This document shows, piece by piece, positions 1-10,076 of a stretch of DNA of 64,000 bases; within the stretch, counting starts at the first letter, position 1, and each line of letters opens with the position of its first letter. A program made the position numbers and the translations under genes. The notes under the pieces are model-generated. The model was not told the DNA's origin. It searched no databases and was given only the letters and a program-made list of their open reading frames with translations. Source of the DNA: Malaya genurostris. Its lineage: Eukaryota > Arthropoda > Insecta > Diptera > Culicidae. The DNA is taken from the NCBI RefSeq assembly GCF_030247185.1, contig NC_080572.1, positions 30,922,971 through 30,986,970 of the forward strand. Reading direction: 5' to 3'.

Positions 1-1212
1 CAACGTTTAAATTAAAATTGTGGACACTCTCGAACTGCTAAGCAAGTTTTTGAGCTTTTTCACCATTTGTAAGAAGTATTTGATTTCCTTCCTTGAGAGC
101 AGGAATTGGTTTCTGAGGTTTCTTAAGAACCTTAGAAAGTTTCCAGAAAGGTTTAGAATATGGTTTAATTTGTTCAACTTCTTTAGCGAAATTTTCATTT
201 CGAAAAGAGTAAATCTATGTTTAATTTCTTTTTGTAAATCCTTAACTATGTTTTTCATAGCAGGATCACGAGAACGTTGATATTGTCGTCGACGAACATT
301 CTTCAACCGAATGAGCAGTTGAAGATTGTCATCGATGATAGGAGAATTTAATTTAGTTTGAGCTTTGGGAACTGAAAGATTTCTAGCTTCGATAATATAA
401 TGATTCAAATTATCAATTGCTGTGTCGATGTCCGCAGAATTTTCTAAAATAGTTTCATGATCCACATGATTTTCAATGTGAGATCTGTAATCCAACCAAT
501 TAGCTCTATGATAGTTGAAAATAGAACTAATTGGATTAATTATAGCTTCGTTGGAAAGTCTGAATGTTACTGGAAGATGATCTGAGTCAAAGTCAGCATG
601 AGTAATCGGTTCACTACCAATGTGACTTTGATCTGTTAGAACCAGATCAATTGTAGACGGGTTTTTCACGGAAGAGAAACAAGTAGGATTACTGGGATGA
701 AGAACTGTGAAGTAACCAGCTGAGAGTTGATTATGAAGTATTTCACCATTACTGTTATTTTGCCTACAATTCCACTGGACATGCTTAGCATTTACGAAAA
801 ATTTCGATCGATATCTTGTAAGTTTTTGCAAATCGCCTTTAAAGAAATTTAATTGTTCGCCGGTGCATTGGAATGGCAAATATGCTCCAGCGATGAAATA
901 AATTTCATGAATGGTTTCAACTTCGATTCCCAAGCTTTCAATAACTTTAGTATTGAAAGAAGGTAAAATTCGATGTTTAATTTGCCGTTGGACAAAAATG
1001 GCAACTCCACCACCCATTCCAGTAAACCTGTCAAATCGATGAACCACATAATGTGGATTACTTTTCAATTTTACATTTGGTTTAAGAAAAGTTTCTGTCA
1101 CAATGGCAATATGAATTTTGTGAACTTTGAGAAAATTATAAAATTCATCTTCACTCGATTTCAAAGATCGAGCATTCCAATTTAAAATATTCAAATAATT
1201 ATTTAACATCAC
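1..1212 (-). pseudogene. Jockey copy A ORF2, apurinic-like endonuclease domain
   Basis: N-terminal AP-endonuclease-like domain of the LINE ORF2, which nicks target DNA. Visible motifs in order: NWNAR near the start, TETF, the glycine patch GMGGGVAIF, NAKHVQW, a DLVLTD segment and the catalytic SDHLPV. Two lesions are clear by comparison with copy C (47108-48236): a 12-bp deletion near 795 removes the IGDL part of the GDLNAKH motif, and a 1-bp deletion near 205 (cgaaaag here, cgcaaaag in C) shifts the frame before the RT linker. The start codon ATG (1210-1212 or 1207-1209) overlaps the end of ORF1, an arrangement also kept in copy C. The RT domain lies to the left of the window. Confidence 0.85.
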
Positions 1213-2750
1213 TGTTAAATTTTAAATTCATTATAATATTATTTGTAAATTTCCATCCGATTTGAAATGCTTCAAAAAGTGATGAAGTCGAATTCATTTG
1301 GATGATCATTTGGAAAAGTTGATCTTGTAGGTAGATCATTTTATTTTCAGTTATATCGCCTAAATCGACTTCATTTAAAGAAGCGAATGGCATTGAAGGA
1401 ATATTTGTAGGTAGACTGCCATTAGAAGAAGATGATTTGGCCGGTCTACCTATTAATAAATTGTTTTCGTTAGAAGAAGAACTGCAAGGCGGTACTGTGT
1501 TTTGATTATTTACATTAGAAGAAATAGGTGATAGATTTCTACCTAATATACCAGCATAACTGACATTAGAAGAAGATGATGACGAGGTCGATCTATCTGT
1601 CAATAAATTGTTTTCGTTAGAAGACGAATTGGCAGGCGTACCTGTTTTTTGTTTCGAAGAAATCAGTGCCTTAGAAGAATTAGGCGTGGCATTTGTAACG
1701 GTTTTTTGATTTTCAGGTATGTTCTGTAAATTTAAGGTCGTTGATTTGACTTGTTGTCGAAGCGAACGAGCGTTTAAAATTTTTTCCCTGACAGGACATT
1801 TCAAATAATTGGATTTATGATTTCCATTGCAATTTGAACATGAAAATTTATCAGTGGTTTCATTCATTGGACAAACGACTTTCGAATGCGATTTACCTCA
1901 ATCCAAACACCGTATATTCATATGACAATTTTTGGTTCCATGACCGAAGCCTTGGCAACGACGACATTGCGTTAAGTTTGCAATACGATTATGCCGTTTA
2001 TAATGTTCCCAATGAATTTTAATGTGGGAAATGAAACGTACTTTTTCTAAAGTTTTCAAATTGTTTACATCACTTCGATTGAAGTGTATTAGATAAAGTT
2101 CATGGGAAATTCCAGAGCGTGGTTTAGAAGTACCATTCGCTCTTTTTTTTCATAAGTATTACTTGGGAAGGGGCAAAACCAAGCAATTCTTTTAGTTCAT
2201 TTTTAATTTCATCAATACTTTGATCATTTGATAATCCTTTCAAGACAGCCTTGAAGGGTCTGTCTGATTTTATATCATATGAATAAAATTTATGAAGTTT
2301 CTCGGTCAAATATCGAATAAGACGTTCGTAATCTTCCAATCTATCCACCAAGACTCGACAGTCTCCTCTTCGTCCGATTTGAAATGAGACTTTCACTTCC
2401 GGGAGAAAAGTAGAAAGCTCAGTACGGAATGCTTTGAAGTCGGAAATCATCACCGTCACTGGTGGCATAGATTGATGTTTCTTCCCAGAACGACAAGCGT
2501 CCATTTTGGGAATTTTTGAAGAATTTCCTTCTATGTCGCTACAATCGGATTCAGGAAGAATCTCGTAAATATTATTAGACGGCATAGGATCAACGAAAGG
2601 GAAATCCGTCCGTTGTCTTTTATTTTTACATTCAGATTCTATAAGATCGTGAATGTTATTAGAAAAATGTTGAATAACGGATTGTGATTTATTCCGTATT
2701 GAATTATTTTTAGCCTTAGGCTTGTTACCTTTCCGGTTGGACGCAGGCAT
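1199..2750 (-). pseudogene. Jockey copy A ORF1 (gag-like nucleic-acid-binding protein)
   Basis: Gag-like protein expected to bind the element RNA. Starts at ATG 2750 (MPASNRKGNKPKAKN, very basic), followed by a pre-C2HC-like region ending LLGFAPSQVILMKKK. It then breaks: an A7 run in copy C is A8 here (about 2141-2148), so this frame ends at 2124 after MKKKSEWYF. The zinc knuckles lie across 1867-2124 and the downstream frame resumes with the last knuckle, CSNCNGNHKSNYLKC, and a serine/asparagine-rich tail to 1199. The tail repeats SSSSN-type modules, each preceded by an L(I/T)GR-like motif, suggesting a disordered region. The stop lies just downstream of the ORF2 ATG. The homopolymer indel alone explains the split. 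Confidence 0.85.
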
Positions 2751-3046
2751 TTTTGAAATTAATGAAATTTTAAATTAAATTAACTAGGCTAAATTAGTCT
2801 TCGATTAGACTCCTAGCTAGCCTTAAAAAAGGCTGATTAATTTCTTAGTCACTCTAATATCACTCTTTGTATCACTTAGTCACTCTAATATCACTCTTTG
2901 TATCACTTAGTCACTTAGTTAGTGATTCAGGTAGCCTTGAAAAAGACTGAAGCCTTGAATCAATGAAACTCTAGGTAGCCAGAAAAAAAATTCCAGGAGC
3001 CAACAGCTATACGCGTGCGGTGCGAACGACTGTTCAACACCGACTG
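2751..3046 (-). repeat. Jockey copy A 5' UTR with hairpins and a tandem duplication
   Basis: Between the 5' terminus and the ORF1 ATG. Two 16-nt hairpin units remain (2819-2834 and 2933-2948). They flank a tandem duplication of about 31 bp (roughly 2847-2910) whose unit contains tcactctaatatcactct. Compared with copies B and C, several hairpins are lost and replaced by the duplicated tract. Confidence 0.75.
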
Positions 3047-4259
3047 AAATTTCATTCAATTAAAATCGATTATACACAGCCAACCGGTTGACTGTGCTTT
3101 ACTTCATACCTAATACATAGGAAAAAAGGTGGGTAATAGAGCGCATCTCATTGTGAGCTCCTGCTGATGTTAATTTTTTTATGATAAACATTGAGATTTG
3201 GTTGTATTAACTTCGTTCGGGTACATTTCACCTATCCTATTAATTTCATATCAATACGACAGACGTAAATATAAAATCTGTTATTCGCTTAGCGTTTTTG
3301 GGTCGTAGAAAATAAGCTTTATGTTGTTTATTTCTTAATCACGTTTTTTCATGGTTTAATAACAATTGTAAGACCAAGACGAAGTAATCATCATTTTCTT
3401 CAATTGTTGCGTCATATTTCAAGTTATAATCGTAATTAGAAATCCTAATGTCATTTCTTTTTAAAATCGTACAAAGATAACAAAACAGTCAGCGAAACAG
3501 ATAAAATCGAAAAAAATATTGAAACAAGCTAGCCCATTAGGAAATAACATATATCTTGTTTTGTTGTTTCAAGAAACCATATTTCAGTATTGAACCAGAT
3601 TTTCTATCACTATTTTAATAAAACAATTTGTTGCGATAAGTTTGTTCCACTTTTTTCTCTGCGTGTGCGGCCCCCATACGGAAACCTGTTATCAAATTTC
3701 AAAATACACCTAGGGTAGTGTATAGAACATTTGAATTTCCCGCGAATATAGTTGTGAGAACTGTTCGATACCTCAATCGACGCGAATGAGTCGCTCCCAC
3801 AAGGTGCTATTGGCAAATAAAATTCAATTATAAGGTGATTTTCTTTAAATAACAAATTAAAATTCGTGGTAAAGAATCGAATGTTTCATTAAAATGAACC
3901 AAATCGTAATAAAATCCAGTTCGATAAAATATTTAAATGCTCCGGGCAACTCAGGAAATTGATCAATTTGAAGTATTTTCAAGGGTCCCCAAAATCTTTG
4001 CCAAGGGCCAACCAAGTGGTTGACAAGAAGAATCGGGTTCCCGTCCCGTCGGGGGCCCTGGGGCACCGCTCCACTTGCCCTATGCTTACGGCCCTGATGT
4101 TTATTGTTGTCAAGAGCGAATGTTTTGTTTCTCAAAACTTCGAGTAAAATTGAGTATTGGAAATTGTTTTTCACAATCTTTCAAGAAAAAATAGTGATGT
4201 ATGTGTATTGGAGCGTTATTGTAAGCTTAAAATGCAAATTATGACATAATTTCTTTTTT
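3047..4259. other. Intergenic, AT-rich; GC-rich MITE-like remnant at about 3940-4105
   Basis: No supported gene. Most of the tract is unremarkable AT-rich sequence. The exception is a GC-rich block, roughly 3990-4105, containing gtcgggggccctggggcac and ending cttacggccctg. On the minus strand it would start CAGGGCCGTAAG, a hAT-style end, but no matching opposite end or TSD was found, so it is listed as a remnant only. Confidence 0.4.
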
Positions 4260-5318
4260 GCCTTTCTCATATAGAAAGGCTATGTAATCACTGTGAAAAC
4301 CGACTTTTGAACAAAGGCCGAGGAGGGCCGAGTTTCATATACCATTCAACTCAGTACGTCGGGATCACAAAATGTCTGTGTATGTCTGTGTGTATGTCAC
4401 AAATAATATCACTCGATTTTCTCAGAGATGACTGAACCGACTCTCACAAACCTAGATTTGAATTAAATGTCTTATGGTCCCATAGAACGCTATTGAATTT
4501 TATCCAGATTCGACTTTCGGTTCCGGAATTGGGTGGTGATATTCACCATAAAAATGAAAAAAATGTAACTCACTTTTCGCAAACATGACGTCCAATAATC
4601 ACAAAGTTAGATTCAAACGAAAGGTCTTATGGTCCCATAGCTCGCTATTGCTTTTATTTTTATCCGACTTCCAGTTACGTAATTACAAGGCAATATGTGC
4701 AAATCTATATGAAAATTTCTAAACCTATTTTTACACATTAAATGCAAATAAATGGCCTTGAAATTTTATAAAAAGTTCCCGAAAAATTGATCCAGATCCG
4801 ACTTTCGGTTCCGGTATAACAGAACGATAAGTGAAAAAAAATTAATTTCAAAAGTGACTGCGAAACAAGATACAATTTTTTATAGAACCTACTGGTAAAT
4901 TCATCTAGTTGGCAGATCATGTTAGTTAGTGAATATATAAATCTACTTTGGGACTACTAGTCCCCGGTGCACACTTCCGAATGCATCGATAATAGTGACG
5001 AAAAACTCCAAAAACTTCAATTTCTCAGCAACTGGTTAACCGATTTTCACAAATCATGATTCATATTAAAGCTCTTAGTGTCTTAAAAGGCAGTGTTCAA
5101 TTTTATCCAGATCCGGTTCCGAAATTAAAGGGCGATGAGTATCAAAACTGTCGTACAAAATGATGCAAAACCGGTGCGCATCAGTACGTGCTGGTACAGA
5201 AGAAGCAAACACCACCTAGCGCATCAGTCGGTGTTGAACAGTCGTTTGCACCGCACGGGTATCTCTTGGCTCCTGGAATTTTTTCTGGCTACCTAAAGTT
5301 TCATTGATTCAAGGCTTC

Positions 5319-5539
5319 AGTCTTTTTCAAGGCTACCTTAATCACTAACAGTCTTTTTAAAGACTAACAATTAGTTAGCCTTCCTCAAGGCTATACAAAG
5401 AATGATATTCTAATATAAGCACCCTTTTTCAAAACTAAGAAAAAAATCAGCCTTTTTAAAGGCTAGCTATCCAAAGAACTATTCTTCGAACTAATCAGTC
5501 TTTATTAAGACTACAACAAAATTAGTCTTTTTCAAGACT
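5319..5539 (+). repeat. Array of 16-nt hairpins in Jockey copy B 5' UTR
   Basis: Six self-complementary 16-mers: H1 5319-5334 AGTCTTTTTCAAGGCT, H2 5350-5365 AGTCTTTTTAAAGACT, H3 5377-5392 AGCCTTCCTCAAGGCT, H5 5449-5464 AGCCTTTTTAAAGGCT, H6 5497-5512 AGTCTTTATTAAGACT, H7 5524-5539 AGTCTTTTTCAAGACT. A decayed seventh (H4) sits near 5421-5435. Units vary between AGTC...GACT and AGCC...GGCT, so both arms change together. Each could form a 6-7 bp stem in the element RNA. Copies A and C hold matching units. Confidence 0.85.
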
Positions 5540-5613
5540 TTTGCAAACTAGGAGATTAATCGAAGACAAATTTAGCCCAGGTAATTTAATTTCAAATTTC
5601 ATTCATTTATAAA

Positions 5614-6905
5614 ATGCCTGCGTCCAACCGGAAAGGCAACAAGTCTAAGGCTAAAAATAATTCAATACGGAATAAATCACAATCCGTTATTCAACATTTT
5701 TCAAATAACATTCTCGTTCTTATAGAATCTGAAAATAAAAATAAAAGACAACGGACGGATTTCCCTTCCGTAGATTCTATGCCGTCTAACAATATTTACG
5801 AGATTCTTCCTGAATCCGATTGTAGCGACATAGAAGAAATTTTCTTCAAAAATTCCCGAAATGGACGCTTGTCGTTCTGGGAAGAAACAACAATCTATGC
5901 CTCCAGTGACGGTGATGATTTCCGACTTCAGAGCATTCCGTACTGAGCTTTCTACTTTTCTCCCGGAAGTAAAAGTCTCATTTCAAATCGGACGAAGAGG
6001 AGAATGTCGAGTCTTGGTTGATGGATTGGAAGATTATGAACGTCTTATCCGATATTTGTCCGAGAAACTTCATAAATTTTATTCATATGATATAAAATCA
6101 GACAGACCCTTCAAGGCTGTCTTGAAAGCTTATCAAATGATCAAAGTACTGATGAAATTAAAAATGAACTGAAAGAATTGCTTGTTTTTGCCCCTTTCCA
6201 AGTAATAATCGGCCATGGAACCAGAAATTGTCATATGGATATACGGTGTTTGAATTGTGGTAAATCGCATTCGAAAGACGTTTGTCCAATGAAGGAAACC
6301 ACTGATAAATTTTCATGTTCAAATTGCGATGGAAATCATAAATCCAATTATTTGAAATGTCCTGTCAGGAAAAAAAATTGTACCCTCGTTCGTTTAGACA
6401 ACAAGTCAAATCAACGATCTTAAATTAACAGAACATACCTGAAAATCAAAAAACCGTTACAAATGCGACGACTAATTCTTCTAAGGCACTATTTTCTTCG
6501 AATTTTATACAAAAAACAGGCACGCCTTCCAATTCGTCTTCTAACGAAAACAATTTATTGACAGGTAGATCGACCTCGTCATCACCTTCTTCTAATGACA
6601 GTTACGCTTTGGTAACAGGTAGACAACTACCTCTGAATTCTTCTAATGCGACAATTTATTAATAGGTAGATCGGCCAAATCATCTTCTTCTAATGGCAGT
6701 TACACTAGTATAACAGTACACATCTACCTACCAATGCCTTCGCTTCTTTAAACGAAGTCGATTTAGGCGATATAACGGAAAATAAATTGAACTACCTACA
6801 AGATCAACTGTTTCAAATGATCATCCGAATGAATTCGACTTCATCACTTTTTGAAATTTTTTTTCGAAATTGGATGGCAATTTACAAATAATATTATAAT
6901 GAATT
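5614..6905 (+). pseudogene. Jockey copy B ORF1 remnant
   Basis: Same gag-like gene as in copy A. It begins at ATG 5614 (MPASNRKGNKSKAKN) and runs to about 5860, then shifts frame near a 'gaaatttt' tract so that the segment with MDACRSGKK continues at 5861-6172. A further shift and a deletion follow, removing the middle of the protein between about 6200 and 6213. The zinc-knuckle segment is readable at 6178-6423 (CLNCGKSHSKDVC, then CSNCDGNHKSNYLKC). The Ser/Asn-rich tail continues to about 6905 with several frame changes. No functional product is expected. Confidence 0.8.
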
Positions 6906-6949
6906 TAAAATTTTTTTTATTCAACAGTGTAATATAAATTTTTAGGCAC

Positions 6950-7195
6950 ATTGCTTAAGCTCTAAGATGCAAAGGTTATTTTCTAATCTTATTTTTAACG
7001 ACAAACTTAAAACTAGAATAGTATCATCAGATAATGTCGTATAGGGGTCTCGGATTCCCGAAAATTCAGCTTTCAGCTGGCGATAGGCAGTGGCCGGTGA
7101 ATTGAATATTGCGTGAGTCTTCCAGATGGCATTGGAAAATATCTATGTTGCCCGCATCCTTCGGTCCGTATGGGTCTGCGGGAAACACCCCCAAA
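6950..7195. other. Unexplained filler inside Jockey copy B
   Basis: About 245 bp lying where copies A and C have the first two thirds of the endonuclease domain. It contains a moderately GC-rich stretch around 7060-7190 (gcagtggccggtgaattg; cttcggtccgtatgggtctg) that resembles none of the repeats recognised elsewhere in the window. It may be filler DNA introduced during a deletion, or a piece of another element. Confidence 0.45.
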
Positions 7196-7319
7196 TTTGA
7201 AAATCATGTGGATCATGAGATGGTAAAAACCCAACAGAAACATCAAGTTATCGACCAATTAGTTTATTTTCTTCTATCAGTAAACTTTTTTTTAAAATTA
7301 TCTTGTTGATGTGATGTCT

Positions 7320-8340
7320 CATTTAAAAGAGAATTCAATTTTTTACCAGAGAAGTTAGGATTTCGTCATGAACATTCAACTACTCATCAACTTGTCAGAG
7401 TTACGAACATGATAAAATCAAATAAATCTTCTGGGTTATCCACTGGAGTTACTCTTCTAGACATAGAAAAAGCATGCGACAGTGTTTGGCACAAAGGTTT
7501 AATAGCAAAATTGTCTGATTTACCTTTTCCTATTTATTTGATCAAAATGATTCAAAATTATTTAATTGATCGTACTCTTCAGGTTAGCTATCAGAATTGT
7601 AAATCTGAAATGCTACCCGTACGAGCCGGTGTTCCGCAGGGTTCGAGCGTAGCTCCAGTCTTGTATAATATTTTCACTTCTGATCTTCCAAATCTACCCG
7701 GTGGTTCTGTTAGCCATAGGTAGAAATCTAAGAGTGATCTGCAGTCGCCTACAAAGAAGCTTGAATATTTTCAGTGATAATCTGTCAAAATGGAAAATTA
7801 AACCAAATGCAGCAAAAACGCAATTAATTATCTTTCATCATATGCCAAGAGCTTCTTTTCTTAAACCAAATAATAATCACATTATCAAATTGAATGGCTT
7901 GGAATTGACATGGTCAGATCAAGCAAAATACTTAGGTATAACGTATGACAAAAACTCACTTTCAAGGATCACATTGAAGGAATCCAGGCAAAGTGTAATA
8001 AATATATTAAATGTTTATATCCTCTCATAAACAAAAATTCTAAGCTCTGTCTAAAAACAAATTATTAATTTATTTATTTAACAAATTTTCAGACCAGCCA
8101 TGCTTTATGCAGTACCAATTAGGTCAAGTTGTTGTTCCACCAGGAAGAAGACGCTTCAAAGGATTCAGAATAAAATTCTGAAAATGATCTTGAAGCGTCC
8201 TCCCTGGTTTAGTACAAATGAGTAACACAGACTCACAAATATAGAACAATTAGATGTATTGTTACATAATATTATAAGCAAATTCCGACAAAAATAGATA
8301 CAATCTTCAACTGAATCGATTTGCTCTTTATATTAGTTAG
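7320..8340 (+). pseudogene. Jockey copy B reverse transcriptase remnant
   Basis: Reverse transcriptase domain of ORF2. Visible: LDIEKACDSVWHKGL (motif A, with the catalytic Asp retained), RAGVPQGSSVAPVLYNIFTSDLP (motif B region) and, in another frame from 7701, the thumb segment LNGLELTWSDQAKYLG. Compared with copy C (46250-46360) a 32-bp deletion near 7705 removes the QKSLFCDDTSL segment, so the FxDD catalytic box is lost and the frame is shifted. The preceding endonuclease is reduced to a scrap (ENHVDHE, near 7200). Confidence 0.82.
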
Positions 8341-8804
8341 TAAGTTAGTATATAAGTTCCTTTTCCCCATTACACAATACAAGTAGGTTTAGAATTTTCC
8401 CTACACAAAAATCACAGAATTGCTGAAGCAAATGATGTCTTCATGGTAATAACCAAATCATGTATATAATAGGGCTGAAAAGTCACCACTTGTGGCTGAA
8501 CACCCAATTGAAATCTTAATGATTTAATTTTAACTCATATTCCAAAAAAAATTATTAAAAAAAAACACCTAGCGCACAGCGTACTTTGTTAAATTTTGTA
8601 TAGCGTGCAGGGTTGCTACATTTAAATCTATATTAACTTGACATAACTGTTTACAAATTGAAAATTTATGGTAGTTTACATTCTAAGAAATTTTTTGATT
8701 TTATTCAAGTTTGAGAAAAAATTGACAAAATCTTCTAGTGATATTTTTGAACATATAAGCAATATGAGAAAGGCATCATTACACCACTAGGTAGATTAAA
8801 ATTG

Positions 8805-9005
8805 TTTTTTTTTTATAAATATGACATTGATTTATAATCTGAATCTAAATTTGTTCGAATGTAAGATGTAACATATCCGCCCGACGATTTGGTTCGATTT
8901 TTTTTGTCGTGCATTCAGACAGATTAGGAACAAAGACAATTGCCTGTATTTAAGTTATTTATTATTGAACTCAAGATCTTTTTTTATACAAATGTAGCGT
9001 TTTCT
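8805..9005. other. Short AT-rich gap
   Basis: AT-rich DNA between the GCCTTTCT repeat and the mariner remnant; presumably includes one end of the mariner element, but no TIR could be paired. Confidence 0.3.
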
Positions 9006-9856
9006 TCATACTTTTAAGAAAAAATACGGATAAAATGATTCGTCACGGTTTCGAAAGAATTCTCGAATTTTTCCTGTAACACGGCTCATTAGGCGGCGCA
9101 CACCTTCTTCGTCCATCGTTTTAGCTATCTTGTTACACCAGGTCGTCATCTGATTGATGTCTTTGAAATCATTTCCCTTTGCCTTGAGTCTCCTCTTCAT
9201 GATTGCCCAGTATTTCTCAATAGGGCGGAACTGGGGGCAGTTGGGTGGGTTAAGGTTTTTCGGAACAAACTGGACCCCTTTCTCTGCATACCATTCTTGA
9301 ACAACTTTGCTGTAATAATAGCTTGTCAAATCTGGCCAAAACATTACGGGATAGTCGTGGGATCGAATTAACGGAAAAATTCGTTTTTGGAGACACTATT
9401 TTTGGTATAGTTCCGATGTTATTGTCTTATTTGTAACGAAAACTTTCGTTTTTTTGCCACAGCTGCAAATGCCCTGCCAAATCATAAATTTTCTTGCAAA
9501 TTTGTCGGCAAAAACAAATTTCAATTTTCCTGGAACACCCCCCGAAGTCAGCTTTGACATAGGTTTCATCGTCTATCAGAAGACACCCGTCGAACTTGGT
9601 CAGCACCTGGTCATATAGTTTCCGAGCACGAATTTTGACCACACTATTCTGTTTTATGGTACGATTTGGCTGTTTGCTAGCTCGATACGACTTCATTCCT
9701 TCCCGGAGTCGAGTTCTCCTCACGGTAATATGGGCTGCACCGAATTTTCTGGCCAAATCACGATCCGACAGATTAGGATTCCTCTTAATCGTCTTCAAAA
9801 TCTTACCACGCAGTTCCGGTCGACAGTTCCACTCCGACGATTGGCTTGAAGCGTCC
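9006..9856 (-). pseudogene. Tc1/mariner-type transposase remnant, DD37E-like
   Basis: Cut-and-paste transposase of the IS630-Tc1-mariner superfamily. The N-terminal half (9427-9856) shows the second helix-turn-helix (NPNLSDRDLARKFGAAHITV) and the first catalytic Asp in LLIDDETYVK. After a frame break the C-terminal half (9006-9344) shows the second Asp in WPDLTSYYYSK and PNCPQFRPIEKYW with the final Glu; 37 residues separate these two, the spacing of the mosquito ITmD37E group. The first HTH is missing: the coding sequence runs straight into the TIR of the neighbouring transposon at about 9857, so the readable frame to 9951 is a chimera. Flanking TIRs of the mariner were not found. Confidence 0.8.
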
Positions 9857-9955
9857 GAATTGTCGAATTTGTCGCGCCGCAGATCGAATCCTAACTTTAT
9901 TAGTTTATTATTAGCAACGTTCCAGGCAGATAACGAGTAAAATTGGGACAAAGGA
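9857..9955 (-). repeat. Left TIR of the 9857-13071 transposon
   Basis: Matches the right end in reverse complement, with cgcagatcgaatcctaac (9877-9894) as the clearest block. It is translated as a false extension (NVANNKLIKLGFD) of the mariner frame. Confidence 0.7.
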
Positions 9956-10076
9956 TTTACGTGAGTAATAAAATAATGGTGACATAAAGTTTTTGCACAG
10001 TTGCAATTATTCTATGATTTGGTTTATCTGGTTTACAAAAACTCAATACTTCAAACGTGTCCTGGGAAGAGAAAAC

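Larger units (their letters stand above)
1..3046 (-). mobile_element. Jockey-clade LINE copy A, 5' part (3' part beyond window)
   Basis: Non-LTR retrotransposon lying on the minus strand, so its 5' end is at 3046 and the RT half is outside the window. The 5' terminus reads CAGTCGGTGTTGAACAGTCG on the sense strand, the same terminus seen in copy B (5224) and copy C (50557). Order on the sense strand: 5' UTR with hairpins, ORF1 (gag-like), ORF2 (endonuclease). No RNase H is seen in any of the three copies, and ORF1 carries a pre-C2HC-like region plus CCHC knuckles; both fit the Jockey clade (Juan-like elements of mosquitoes). The clade is assigned from motifs, not from a tree. Frameshifts in both ORFs mean this copy is dead. 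Confidence 0.88.
5224..8565 (+). mobile_element. Jockey-clade LINE copy B with 11-bp TSD
   Basis: Plus-strand copy with identifiable boundaries: the 11-bp direct repeat CACCTAGCGCA lies at 5213-5223 and 8566-8576, and the 3' end is an A-rich tail (8547-8565). Order: 5' UTR with hairpin array, ORF1 remnant, a foreign or scrambled stretch replacing most of the endonuclease (about 6950-7195), the RT remnant, and a 3' UTR. At about 3.3 kb it is shorter than copy C (about 4.4 kb after removing its insertion), mainly because the endonuclease is missing. It inserted into the GCCTTTCT repeat, so it is younger than that repeat. Confidence 0.88.
4260..8804 (+). mobile_element. GCCTTTCT repeat copy 1, split by Jockey copy B
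   Basis: Dispersed repeat of unknown class, recognised many times in this window. The left end is a perfect inverted hairpin, GCCTTTCTcatatAGAAAGGC (4260-4280), followed by the conserved block ctatg(t/c)aatcactgtgaaa. The interior holds imperfect tandem modules, each with aaccgattttcacaaa, a 'ggtcttatggtcccata' block and gacttccggttccgg. The right end is atgagaaaggcatcattaca followed by a small palindrome caccactaggtgg and ttaaaa (8764-8804). Jockey copy B interrupts it at 5224-8576. No protein is encoded. I could not attach a published name with confidence. Confidence 0.8.

Noticed and set aside
5319..5539. Regularly spaced 16-nt repeats as a CRISPR array
   Set aside because: Units are short palindromes with variable spacers of irregular length in a LINE 5' UTR of an animal genome; no cas genes.
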